Shown one piece after another: positions 56,866-64,000 of a DNA stretch of 64,000 bases (positions are counted from its first letter, which is position 1; each line of letters starts with the position of its first letter). Source of the stretch: Bradyrhizobium sp. URHD0069 (GTDB lineage Bacteria > Pseudomonadota > Alphaproteobacteria > Rhizobiales > Xanthobacteraceae). Location of the stretch: NCBI RefSeq assembly GCF_000701345.1, contig NZ_KL370776.1:67321-131320 (forward strand). The letters are read 5' to 3'. The notes beneath the pieces were generated by a model. It was given only the letters and a program-made list of their open reading frames with translations. It did not search any database and was not told the DNA's origin. The position numbers and the translations under genes were made by a program.

Positions 56866-56924
56866 TGGCCACATCCCGTCAGGACAAGCATCTATAACCC
56901 ATCCGCGCAATTACGGGAATCGCC

Positions 56925-58103
56925 ATGAACAACCCCACCCGGGTGATCGGTTTCGTCAACGCCGCCCACTTTATCGACCATTATTCGATGCTGATCTTCG
57001 CCGCCGCCGTTATCGTCATGGGGCCCGCGCTCGGCATGGCCTATTCGGAGTTATTGCCTTACACCACGCCAGGTTTTGTCGCGTTCGGCGCCGGGTCGCT
57101 ATTGACGGGATGGCTCGGCGATCGCTGGAGCCGCCGCCATATGATGGTGATCTTCTTTACAGGGATCGGCGCCTCGATGATCGCAGTCGGGCTTGTGCAG
57201 ACGCCGCTGCAGCTCGGGGCGGCCTTGCTGTCGGTCGGCCTGTTTGCGTCGATCTATCATCCGGTCGGCACCGCGATGATCGTGTCCTACGCCGACCGTC
57301 TCGGCCGCGAGATGGGCCTCAATGGCGTCTGGGGCAATCTCGGCGTGGCCTCCTCGGCGCTGGCCACCGGCGTGATCGGCCAATACCTCGGCTGGCGCTG
57401 GGCTTTTGTCATTCCCGGCATCGTCACGGTTCTGATCGGAGTGGCCTTTGCGCGCACCGTGGTTCACGAAGATCGCTCGGGCCACAAGCAGGCGGCAGCG
57501 CAGGCGCGGGTGGCGAAAGACGACATGTGGCGGGTGATCGTGGCGCTCTTGATCGTGGTGATCGCGGTATCCACCACCTTCAACGCGGTCACGGTCGCGC
57601 TGCCGAAACTGTTCGCGGAGCGGCTGGTCGACCTCACCCAAAGCCCGGCGCTGCTCGGCGTGATCGCGGCTTGTGTTTATGTATTCGGCGCGATGACGCA
57701 ATACACCATCGGCAAGCTGATCGACCGCTATTCGCTGAAGACCGTGTCTTTGCCGTTGTCCTTCATGCTGGCGCCATTCTTATACTTGGCTGCAACCTTG
57801 TCGAACCTGCCGCTGATTTTGGCCGCGATCGGCATCGTGATGGGCGTGTTCGGTCAGGTGACGGTGAACGACGCCATGGTCGGCAAATACACCAGCGAGG
57901 AATGGCGCAGCCGCGCCTATGCCGTGCGCTATTTCGTCGGCTTCACCGCGGCCGGCGCCTCGGTGGGCCTGGTGGCATGGCTGTACGAGCAGGGCGGCTT
58001 CGTCACCATGCTGCATGCCTTCGCGGGATTGTGTCTTCTGGTGATCGCCGCGGCGATCATCCTGCCACAGGAGATCAAGGTGCCCGCGGCGCAGGCGAAC
58101 TGA
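56925..58103 (+). CDS. MFS transporter
   Basis: 392 residues, about 12 hydrophobic segments. Helix 1 AHFIDHYSMLIFAAAVIV, the loop 2-3 signature GWLGDRWSRRHMM (MFS motif A), YHPVGTAMIVSYADRLGREMG in loop 4-5, and a central cytoplasmic loop near 185-200. The substrate cannot be told; the divergent AraC regulator implies inducible expression. The FIDHYSM and YHPVG features recall fosmidomycin-resistance-type (Fsr) transporters. Confidence 0.9.
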   Translation: MNNPTRVIGFVNAAHFIDHYSMLIFAAAVIVMGPALGMAYSELLPYTTPGFVAFGAGSLLTGWLGDRWSRRHMMVIFFTGIGASMIAVGLVQTPLQLGAALLSVGLFASIYHPVGTAMIVSYADRLGREMGLNGVWGNLGVASSALATGVIGQYLGWRWAFVIPGIVTVLIGVAFARTVVHEDRSGHKQAAAQARVAKDDMWRVIVALLIVVIAVSTTFNAVTVALPKLFAERLVDLTQSPALLGVIAACVYVFGAMTQYTIGKLIDRYSLKTVSLPLSFMLAPFLYLAATLSNLPLILAAIGIVMGVFGQVTVNDAMVGKYTSEEWRSRAYAVRYFVGFTAAGASVGLVAWLYEQGGFVTMLHAFAGLCLLVIAAAIILPQEIKVPAAQAN

Positions 58104-58233
58104 TTCAATGAGTTGCCGCGTCCGCCAAGGCGGGCGCGGAGTCTTTGCGGAATCAAAACTCCACTTCTCAGATCGACCAGCAAGCTGGAGTTTCGACCCC
58201 GGCTTCGGAATCCGCGTGCAACGGGTCACGCCC

Positions 58234-58255
58234 AAGTGATTCGAAAGTGATTCGA
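58234..58255. repeat. Tandem 11-bp direct repeat upstream of the DoxX-flavoprotein gene
   Basis: AAGTGATTCGA occurs twice back to back, one helical turn apart, about 120 bases before the start at 58375. Each unit plus its next base contains TTCGAA. It could be a regulator-binding site. Confidence 0.35.
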
Positions 58256-58374
58256 AGCCCGTAACGTAACCGTCTTCTCAGCGAAATTCCCAGGGTGTCT
58301 CGATGACGCTTTCGGCTTGATCCGAAGCAACAGCACGGCCGCACCTTCGCAATTTCTTCGAAGACGGAGTCGAT

Positions 58375-60555
58375 ATGAGTTTCAAGACAAGCGCGATAAT
58401 GCTGCTAATGGGACGATGGGATGCCGCGGCACGCTGGGCTCCCATTCCGCTGCGCCTCATTGTCGGGTACGGCTTCATGGAACATGGCTTTGCCAAACTC
58501 GCCAGGGGTCCGGAGGCGTTCGCGACGATCCTGCATGCCATAGGCGTGCCCGGACAACATTTCATCGCATGGATCACCGTGTTGACCGAAATACTCGGAG
58601 GTTTGGCAGTCACCCTGGGTGCTTTCGTCACGCTGGTGAGTGTACCGATGGCTGCGATTTTGCTGGTCGCCATATTCACTGTGCATCTGCCTTACGGTTT
58701 CAGCTCGATCAAGCTGATGGCGGTGACGGCTGCGGGTGCAACGTTCGGGCAGCCCGGATATGAAACCAACGTCCTGTATCTCGCCTGTCTTGCGGCCCTT
58801 GTGCTGGGTGGTTCCGGACCTTTAGCGGTGGATGGTCTGATCCGAAGGCGTTTCGGAGATGCGAGTTCAGAAACCGGAGGCTGGAACGCACTCAAATCCC
58901 CAGCGGAATTCATCGCCGCATGGCGCCGGAGGGCAATGAGGTTCATCTCGCCGGCGCGAGCTGCCGGGGGTCAGCGCGGGAGAGTGGATGAATCCGCGGC
59001 ACGAGGCGAACAGGCGGCAACGCCTGCCCCGGCGCCGGCGCCGCGCGCGGCGGATCAGGCCATGCATGTTCTGATCGCGGGAGGGGGGATCGGGGGACTC
59101 ACGCTGGCGTTGTCCCTGCACCAATTCGGCATTCCCTGCACTGTCTTTGAGGCGGCTGCGGAAATGAAAGAGCTCGGCGTTGGCATCAACGTCTTGCCGC
59201 ATGGCGTTCGCGGGCTGGCCCAGCTCGGCCTGCTGCCGGAGCTCGACCGTGTGGGCATCCGCACGCATGAGCTACGTTATCTGAGCCACCGCGGACAGAC
59301 AATTTGGGCCGGCAAGCGCGGCCTCTGGGCCGGCCACGACACGCCCCAAGTTTCGATCCATCGCGGCAGATTGCACAGTATCCTGTGGCGCGCCGTGAAG
59401 GCACGCTTGCCGGACGGCGCCCTGCGCAACGATCACCGTCTGCTTGGCACCGCGCAGGACGCCGACGGAGTCACGGCACGCTTTGCCCTGTCCGGCGGCA
59501 CGGTCACGGAGGTGCGCGGCGCGGTACTGGTGGGCGCCGATGGCATCCATTCCGTCCTGCGCAGCCAGTTGCATCCTGATGATGGCGGCATCCGCTGGCA
59601 AGGCGTCCAGATGTGGCGCGGCGCAGTGGAATGGCCGGCCTTCGAAGGTGGCGATGTCATGATCATGACTGCTGACCTCCTCGCCAAGCTGGTTATCTAC
59701 CCGATTGCCGAAGGAAGGACGCCGGCGACGCGGCTGACGAACTGGGTGATGCACGGCAAGGTAGCCACCGGCGAATTGCCGCCGCCTCGGCGCGAAGACT
59801 GGTCCCGGCCCGGCCGGTTGGAAGAAGTGCTGCAATTCGCCACGCGCTTGCAGCTGCCCTTCCTTGATGTCGAGGCGCTGATCCGAGCCACGCCGCAATA
59901 TTTCGAATACCCGCAGTGCGACCGCGATCCGCTGCCGTGGTGGAGCCGGGGACGGATCACGCTGCTGGGTGATGCGGCACATCCGATGTATCCGGTCGGC
60001 TCCAACGGCGCTTCCCAGGCCATCCTCGATGCGCGTTGTCTGGCGAGGCTGCTGTTCGAATTGACGCCCGAAGCGGCACTCAAGGCCTATGAAGCCGAGA
60101 GGTTGCCGATGACGGCCGAGATCGTCCGCAGCAATCGCAGCAGTGGGCCCGAGCGCGTGATGGATGTCGTGGCGGAACGAGCCCCGGACGGCTTTGCCCG
60201 TTTGGAGGATGTAATCGCACCGGAAGAACTTGCGGCCATTGTTCACGGCTATGCGCGGACGGCGGGATTCGCCGACCCTCGCCAAGTGCGCTGTTGCGCC
60301 GGAACCTGGCAGAGGGCCAATTGGATGCATTTTTTCCGGGGGGCGCCTGACAAATTTCGGCTCGCCCCTAGAATTTCGGGTTCCAACGCTTCCCGCAATC
60401 GAGCACAATGGTCGGTGAAGGTTTCGATAACAAAAAGCGAGCAGGTGGGGGATGTATCCAATGTCCAATCAATCTTTGCTGCGCTTCGCCGGCGTCGTTT
60501 TAGGTGTCTTTGTCATGATGGCTGTGCCTGCAAGCGCCGATGCACTGAAAGATGA
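58375..60555 (+). CDS. DoxX-like membrane domain fused to FAD-dependent monooxygenase; abnormal C-terminus
   Basis: 726 residues in one frame. Residues about 20-160 are a four-helix DoxX domain (RLIVGYGFMEHGFAKLARG, ITVLTEILGGLAVTLGAFVT). A linker with a Pro/Ala run (ATPAPAPAPRA) leads to a UbiH/PhzS-type flavoprotein from Met230 (HVLIAGGGIGGLTLALSL) with the second FAD motif LLGDAAHPMYPVGSNGASQA near 535. The family's usual end is near residue 636 (GYARTAGFA). The following ~90 residues are unlike the family, end in a Cys/Arg-rich stretch, and overlap the next gene by 95 bases, so a frameshift near 60285 is suspected. Met230 (nt 59062) could also act as an internal start. GGAG precedes 58375. 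Confidence 0.75.
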   Translation: MSFKTSAIMLLMGRWDAAARWAPIPLRLIVGYGFMEHGFAKLARGPEAFATILHAIGVPGQHFIAWITVLTEILGGLAVTLGAFVTLVSVPMAAILLVAIFTVHLPYGFSSIKLMAVTAAGATFGQPGYETNVLYLACLAALVLGGSGPLAVDGLIRRRFGDASSETGGWNALKSPAEFIAAWRRRAMRFISPARAAGGQRGRVDESAARGEQAATPAPAPAPRAADQAMHVLIAGGGIGGLTLALSLHQFGIPCTVFEAAAEMKELGVGINVLPHGVRGLAQLGLLPELDRVGIRTHELRYLSHRGQTIWAGKRGLWAGHDTPQVSIHRGRLHSILWRAVKARLPDGALRNDHRLLGTAQDADGVTARFALSGGTVTEVRGAVLVGADGIHSVLRSQLHPDDGGIRWQGVQMWRGAVEWPAFEGGDVMIMTADLLAKLVIYPIAEGRTPATRLTNWVMHGKVATGELPPPRREDWSRPGRLEEVLQFATRLQLPFLDVEALIRATPQYFEYPQCDRDPLPWWSRGRITLLGDAAHPMYPVGSNGASQAILDARCLARLLFELTPEAALKAYEAERLPMTAEIVRSNRSSGPERVMDVVAERAPDGFARLEDVIAPEELAAIVHGYARTAGFADPRQVRCCAGTWQRANWMHFFRGAPDKFRLAPRISGSNASRNRAQWSVKVSITKSEQVGDVSNVQSIFAALRRRRFRCLCHDGCACKRRCTER

Positions 60556-61261
60556 AATCGCACCTTCCGGCAAGTTGCGGGTGGCGATCGCGATCAGCCC
60601 GGCCGGCGGCGCGTTCTGGTCGACGAAAAACGACGCGGGCGGTTACGCCGGGGTGCCGGTCGATCTCGGCAAGGAGATGGCGGCGCAACTCGGTTTGCCG
60701 GTCGAATATGTCGTTTATCAGAACTCCGGGCAGATCGTCGACGCCGCGTCGAAGGGCGCCTGGGACGTCAGCTTCCTGCCAAAAGACCCTGAACGTGAAG
60801 CGAAGATGTCGTTCGGCCCGATCTACGAGGTTGCCGACGCGACCTATATCGTAAGAGCGGGCTCGTCGGCCACGAATTTCCAAACGCTCGATCAGCCCGG
60901 TGTCAAAGTCGCGGCGGTGAATAACACCACGACGATGCGCGGCGCGATCGCGCATCTGAAGAATGCCAAGGTCACGGGCTATCAGACCTATGATGAAATC
61001 TTCGGGTTGTTGAAGAACGGCGAAATCGATGCCTTCGCGCTGTCGCGCGACCAGCTCAACGCGATGGCGAAAAAGATTCCGGGCACCCGCGTGCTGGATG
61101 AAACTTTCAAGCAGACCGTCACCGCGGTGGCGGTGCCCCTCAATCATCCATTGGCGCTGGCGTTCGTGACCAAATTTATGACGGATGCCACATCAAACGG
61201 CGTGCTGCGGAAGGCCTATGACAACAACGGACTGAAGGACGCGCCGATCCGCTCGAAATAG
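60461..61261 (+). CDS. Periplasmic amino-acid-type ABC transporter solute-binding protein
   Basis: 266 residues. A signal peptide (about 1-25, LRFAGVVLGVFVMMAVPASA) precedes a SBP_bac_3 fold: GKLRVAIAISPAGGAFWS, GYAGVPVDLGKEMAAQLGLP, AAVNNTTTMRGAIAHLK and a C-terminal lobe. No ABC permease or ATPase gene is in view, so it is an orphan binding protein. ATG 60461 has GGTGGGGG in the right place; the in-frame ATG at 60452 is too close to it. Confidence 0.87.
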   Translation: MSNQSLLRFAGVVLGVFVMMAVPASADALKDEIAPSGKLRVAIAISPAGGAFWSTKNDAGGYAGVPVDLGKEMAAQLGLPVEYVVYQNSGQIVDAASKGAWDVSFLPKDPEREAKMSFGPIYEVADATYIVRAGSSATNFQTLDQPGVKVAAVNNTTTMRGAIAHLKNAKVTGYQTYDEIFGLLKNGEIDAFALSRDQLNAMAKKIPGTRVLDETFKQTVTAVAVPLNHPLALAFVTKFMTDATSNGVLRKAYDNNGLKDAPIRSK

Positions 61262-61651
61262 CACAAGATCTGGAGAGCGCGCTTCCTCTCCATCTCCGCT
61301 GCTTCGTCGGACGGTCCGCGACGCGGACCGATCCGGAAGCTCGAAGTGACGGGCGAATTTGTTTCGCGAGATTCCTGCTTCGGCATCGCGGCCGCGCGGC
61401 CAGTGAGGTTCCCGCCGGTGACGCTCTGGAAGTAGTGAGGTGTCGTCACCGGAGGAATTAACGTTTTTCGTCGGCCGCTTGCTGCGGTGCGCTTCAACTG
61501 TGCTGGATGTGGTGCGCGGTATCGGACTGAGGCCGACATCTAGCGGTGAACAGCGGAGTACAGGCCCTAACAGCTGATTCGGACGCGGTTCGTTCTGTCC
61601 GCGTTCCGAACCTTAACATACGGTCGACTTCCGTCGCATTTTGACACAGCG
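61262..61651. other. 390-bp intergenic region
   Basis: No supported gene. It contains a perfect palindrome CGGTCCGCG-A-CGCGGACCG at 61312-61330, 51 bases after the binding-protein stop, without a T-run. Nothing else recognisable was seen. Confidence 0.5.
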
Positions 61652-61879
61652 CTAGGGGCGCGCCTTTGAATCGGAAACGGTGCGCAGGCGCCAGCCGACC
61701 ACTGTCGCCTCAACGGTGCCGCCGGACTCGTTATTGCGCCAGGCGCCATCCACCCAGCGGCACGCGAACGGCAGTTGATAGGTTCCGCTGTGATCCTCGC
61801 ATAGCACCTGCACCGGTAGATTCGGGGGTGGCTCTCCTTCTCCATTGAATTCGGCCAGACGTCGTTCGCGCGTTGCCAT
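61652..61879 (-). CDS. Small conserved hypothetical protein
   Basis: 75 residues starting MATRERRLAEFNGEGEPPPN, then VQVLCEDHSGTYQLPFACRW and VEATVVGWRL. I do not know a family name, but the pattern recalls short proteins seen in Bradyrhizobium. ATG 61879 fits; the frame is open to 61978. No signal peptide or membrane segment. Confidence 0.6.
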   Translation of the reverse strand: MATRERRLAEFNGEGEPPPNLPVQVLCEDHSGTYQLPFACRWVDGAWRNNESGGTVEATVVGWRLRTVSDSKARP

Positions 61880-62071
61880 TTTTTTGTTTCTCCGTAACAG
61901 AAGCGGGTGACGCGGTGCGTTCCTCACCCTTGCATCCCCATCCCTTGCTTTGGCTCGGGTGTTATCGCAAAACCTCAACGCGCGAATGAGGTTTCAATGT
62001 GGTAACTTTGGCCTCCCGCGCCGGCTCTTCGCAAATTGATGTGATGAAAAATACTTGAATTGAGGATTTCC

Positions 62072-62416
62072 ATGATTCACCGGATCGCTCTCATGGTGTC
62101 GGCTGTTTTGGCCCCTTCAACATTGCCAACCGCCGACGCGCGAGCCCAGGATGTTCCCGGCATCGAAATCTGCACCGCCGAAAAGACCATGGAGCGGCGG
62201 ACCAGTTGCCTGCAGAGCAATGTCGATTTCCTGCACAAGACGATTACCAAGCTCAGCGGCGATCATCAACAGAAGCTCGATGCCGCCAACCGGCAGATCG
62301 AGGCATTGAAAAGCACGGTCGCCGCCCTGCAGAAGGCGGCTGAGGATCAAAAGAGGAAGGCCGACGCACCGCCGGCCAAGGATAATCCGGCGCCGGCAAA
62401 GGAAGGCGCTAAATGA
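62072..62416 (+). CDS. Small periplasmic protein with coiled coil, function unknown
   Basis: 114 residues. Signal peptide to about residue 25 (ALMVSAVLAPSTLPTADARA). Two Cys (ICTAEKTMERRTSCLQSN) could form a disulfide. A heptad-like helix follows (LDAANRQIEALKSTVAALQ), then a Lys/Pro/Ala-rich tail. GAGG sits seven bases before ATG 62072. Not recognised as a named family. Confidence 0.65.
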   Translation: MIHRIALMVSAVLAPSTLPTADARAQDVPGIEICTAEKTMERRTSCLQSNVDFLHKTITKLSGDHQQKLDAANRQIEALKSTVAALQKAAEDQKRKADAPPAKDNPAPAKEGAK

Positions 62417-62492
62417 ATTTGCGATAGAATCCACTTGCGTGGTTCCTGGCGCGTGATTGCTTGGCAAGCGATATCGACTTTGCCATAACATC

Positions 62493-62512
62493 GCGCAACG
62501 AAATCGTTGCGC
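62493..62512. promoter_or_regulatory. Perfect 9-bp palindrome upstream of the SMP-30 gene
   Basis: GCGCAACGA-AA-TCGTTGCGC. It lies 76 bases after the preceding stop and 54 bases before the SMP-30 ATG. Symmetry and place suggest a repressor operator; an RNA hairpin is the alternative, but there is no T-run. Confidence 0.4.
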
Positions 62513-62565
62513 GTGGGCGATCGACACTGAAATCCGCCTGCAAACAAATAGCCCGGGAGGATTTC

Positions 62566-63495
62566 ATGTCGAATGTTCGCGTACTCGCCACCGATCTTCA
62601 ATTTCCGGAAGGGCCGGTGGTCATGCCGGACGGATCGGTGGTGCTGGTCGAAATCCGCGGCCGGCGCCTGACGCGGGTTTGGCCCGACGGGCGCAAGGAG
62701 GTGGTCGCGGAAATTCCGGGCGGTCCCAATGGCGCGGCGATCGGACCCGACGGCAAATGCTATATCTGCAACAACGGCGGCTTCGGCTGGATCCCGTCAC
62801 GCGGCGCCATAATGCCGGGCGCGCCGGAGCCGCATGAATATATCGGCGGCTCGATCCAGCGCGTCGATCTCGCAACCGGCAAGATCGAAACCCTGTTCGA
62901 CAAGTGCGACGAGCATCCGCTGAAGGGGCCGAACGATCTGGTGTTCGACAGGCATGGCGGGCTGTGGTTCACCGATCTCGGCAAGCGCCGCGCGCGCGAT
63001 ATGGATGTCGGCGCGTTTTACTACATCAAGCCCGGGATGAAGGAAATCGTCGAAGGCGCATTCGGTATGCTGTCTCCGAACGGCATCGGACTGTCGCCGG
63101 ACGAAAACACCGTCTACGTCGCGGAGACGCCGACGGCGCGGCTGTGGGCGTTCGATCTGTCCGCGCCGGGCCAGGTCAAACCGCGCGAGGTGATCTATCG
63201 CGGCGAACGCGGCAAGCCGATCGCAGGGCTCGGCGGCTACCAGATGTTCGATTCGCTTGCAGTGGAAGCATCCGGCAATGTCTGCGTGGCGACGCTGATC
63301 TCGGGCTGCATTTCGGTGATCGCGCCTGACGGCACGATCGTCGAGCAGGTGCCGACCGGCGACCGCCTCACCACCAACATCGCCTTCGGCGGCCCCGAAC
63401 TGAAGACCGCCTACATCACGCTATCGGGCAAGGGCGAACTCATTGCGATGGACTGGGCGCGCCCCGGCCTGCCGCTGAATTTCCTGAATAAGTGA
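62566..63495 (+). CDS. SMP-30/gluconolactonase/LRE family protein
   Basis: 309 residues, no signal peptide. A six-bladed propeller with LQFPEGPVVMPDGSVVLVEI, GGPNGAAIGPDGKCYICNN, the metal-binding KGPNDLVFDRHGGLWFTDLG and LSPNGIGLSPDENTVYVAET. The Glu (in FPEGP), Asn (in PND) and Asp residues are the expected divalent-metal ligands. Probably a sugar-lactone hydrolase; substrate unknown. GGGAGG precedes the ATG; the frame opens at 62461, but this start matches the family. Confidence 0.9.
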   Translation: MSNVRVLATDLQFPEGPVVMPDGSVVLVEIRGRRLTRVWPDGRKEVVAEIPGGPNGAAIGPDGKCYICNNGGFGWIPSRGAIMPGAPEPHEYIGGSIQRVDLATGKIETLFDKCDEHPLKGPNDLVFDRHGGLWFTDLGKRRARDMDVGAFYYIKPGMKEIVEGAFGMLSPNGIGLSPDENTVYVAETPTARLWAFDLSAPGQVKPREVIYRGERGKPIAGLGGYQMFDSLAVEASGNVCVATLISGCISVIAPDGTIVEQVPTGDRLTTNIAFGGPELKTAYITLSGKGELIAMDWARPGLPLNFLNK

Positions 63496-63519
63496 CCTGC
63501 GACAACAAATGCCAATTTT

Positions 63520-63600
63520 CGTCATTGCGAGCAAGGCGAAGCAATCCAAAGCCGCGAAGCAAGGCTGGATTGCTTCGTCGCTACGCTCCTCGCAATGACG
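63520..63600. repeat. Nested-palindrome repeat, copy 3
   Basis: Outer arms CGTCATTGCGAG and CTCGCAATGACG, inner arms GCGAAGCAATCCA and TGGATTGCTTCG, the shortest of the three copies. It ends 21 bases before the acetyltransferase start. Confidence 0.85.
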
Positions 63601-63621
63601 ACCTGAGGAGCGGAGTGCATA

Positions 63622-64000
63622 ATGGCCTGGCTTGAACCGGTTTCACTGCGTGGCGCGCACGCGCGGCTTGAGCCTCTGTCGCAGGAGCATTGCGAGGGGT
63701 TGATCGAGGCGGTGAAGGATGGCGAGCTGTGGAAGCTCTGGTACACCTTCATTCCGCGCGCCGAAGACATGCGGAAAGAGATCGATCGCCGACTTGGGCT
63801 GCAGGCGGCTGGATCCATGCTGCCATGGACGGTTTTCGATGCTGACGGCACGATCGCGGGCATGACGACCTATATGAACGTCGATGCGCCAAATCGGCGC
63901 GTCGAGATCGGGTCGACCTGGTATGCCAAACGCGTGCAGCGCAGCGCCCTCAATACCCAGTGCAAATTGCTGTTGCTCACCCATGCATTCGAAAAGCTCG
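63622..64000 (+). CDS. GNAT family N-acetyltransferase, 3' end outside window
   Basis: 126 residues visible, no stop before the window end. Start ATG 63622 has GAGGAGCGGAG upstream. The sequence VSLRGAHARLEPLSQEHCEG and WTVFDADGTIAGMTTYM followed by RVEIGSTWYAKRVQRSALNT and QCKLLLLTHAFEKL is the RimJ/RimL-like acetyltransferase pattern. Substrate unknown; these acetylate protein N-termini or small molecules. Confidence 0.9.
   Translation, partial: MAWLEPVSLRGAHARLEPLSQEHCEGLIEAVKDGELWKLWYTFIPRAEDMRKEIDRRLGLQAAGSMLPWTVFDADGTIAGMTTYMNVDAPNRRVEIGSTWYAKRVQRSALNTQCKLLLLTHAFEKL

Noticed and set aside
58156-58193. Eight-bp stem with a 22-base loop after the MFS gene as a terminator
   Set aside because: The loop is long and the T-run is only three bases.
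61312-61330. Palindrome after the solute-binding gene as a terminator
   Set aside because: Strong symmetry but no T-run on either side; kept only as a note.
1-64000. tRNA, rRNA, CRISPR, integrase, transposase or prophage genes
   Set aside because: None recognised on either strand; the short repeats carry no coding sequence.

Overview
The window is about 64 kb of GC-rich chromosome, most likely from Bradyrhizobium or a close relative (Nitrobacteraceae, Alphaproteobacteria). The evidence is gene content: a two-gene Ku/LigD locus, a fused transaldolase-phosphoglucose isomerase, pqqABCDE, and an enolase-superfamily protein whose 389-residue length and catalytic residue positions match the D-tartrate dehydratase known from Bradyrhizobium. 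It also carries several short palindromic repeats of the type scattered in Bradyrhizobium genomes. No rRNA, tRNA, CRISPR array, prophage, integrase or transposase was found. Nearly every gene looks like ordinary chromosomal metabolism. The genus is inferred by recognition, not by a search.

Layout. 1-3.9 kb: fdsB (5' cut off) and fdsA of an NAD-dependent molybdenum formate dehydrogenase. 4.0-8.0 kb: a small basic DUF6496 protein, ku, and divergent ligD (bacterial non-homologous end joining). 8.1-8.8 kb: a 54-residue DUF3309 membrane peptide, a PHA-granule-type protein and a palindromic repeat. 8.9-26.9 kb: a large alpha-glucan/trehalose block, glgE-treS/mak-glgB-glgX-treZ-treY on the minus strand, with malQ and a GH15 glucoamylase-like gene divergent on the plus strand. 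27-28 kb: an L,D-transpeptidase. 28.2-35.7 kb: a minus-strand sugar-phosphate operon tal-pgi/gnd/zwf/pgl/gntK/HAD phosphatase. 36-38 kb: a decayed DsrE-like gene, a secreted metallo-beta-lactamase-fold protein and a UPF0114 membrane protein. 38.1-42.8 kb: korC-korA-korB, a three-subunit 2-oxoacid (probably 2-oxoglutarate) oxidoreductase. 43.0-48.1 kb: pqqABCDE followed by a prolyl aminopeptidase and a DUF4286-like protein. 48.4-53.2 kb: DUF6894 protein, PQQ-type sugar dehydrogenase, dihaem cytochrome c, amidase, glutathione peroxidase, DUF3297 protein. 53.3-64 kb: D-tartrate dehydratase, malonyl-CoA decarboxylase, AraC regulator/MFS transporter pair, a DoxX-flavin monooxygenase fusion, a solute-binding protein, two small proteins, an SMP-30 lactonase and a 3'-truncated GNAT acetyltransferase.

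How it works together. TreS makes maltose from trehalose, its maltokinase domain makes maltose-1-phosphate, GlgE polymerises that, GlgB branches and GlgX debranches the glucan, and TreY/TreZ turn glucan back into trehalose. MalQ and GH15 handle released oligosaccharides. The PQQ genes are next to a probable PQQ sugar dehydrogenase and a cytochrome c that could accept its electrons; gluconate made that way could enter metabolism through GntK, Zwf/Pgl and Gnd.

The most interesting pattern is regulatory. Sequences matching the alphaproteobacterial general-stress (EcfG/RpoE2) promoter, GGAAC-N16-NGTT, lie in front of ku and ligD (overlapping on opposite strands), malQ, the DUF3309 peptide and the PQQ sugar dehydrogenase; a weaker one faces glgE. 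This suggests that DNA repair, trehalose/glucan and sugar-oxidation functions here share a stress regulon. Other points worth a look are the DoxX-flavoprotein fusion with an abnormal tail, a peptidase translationally overlapped with pqqE, a DsrE pseudogene with a visible one-base frameshift, and three nested-palindrome repeats each placed immediately upstream of a start codon.
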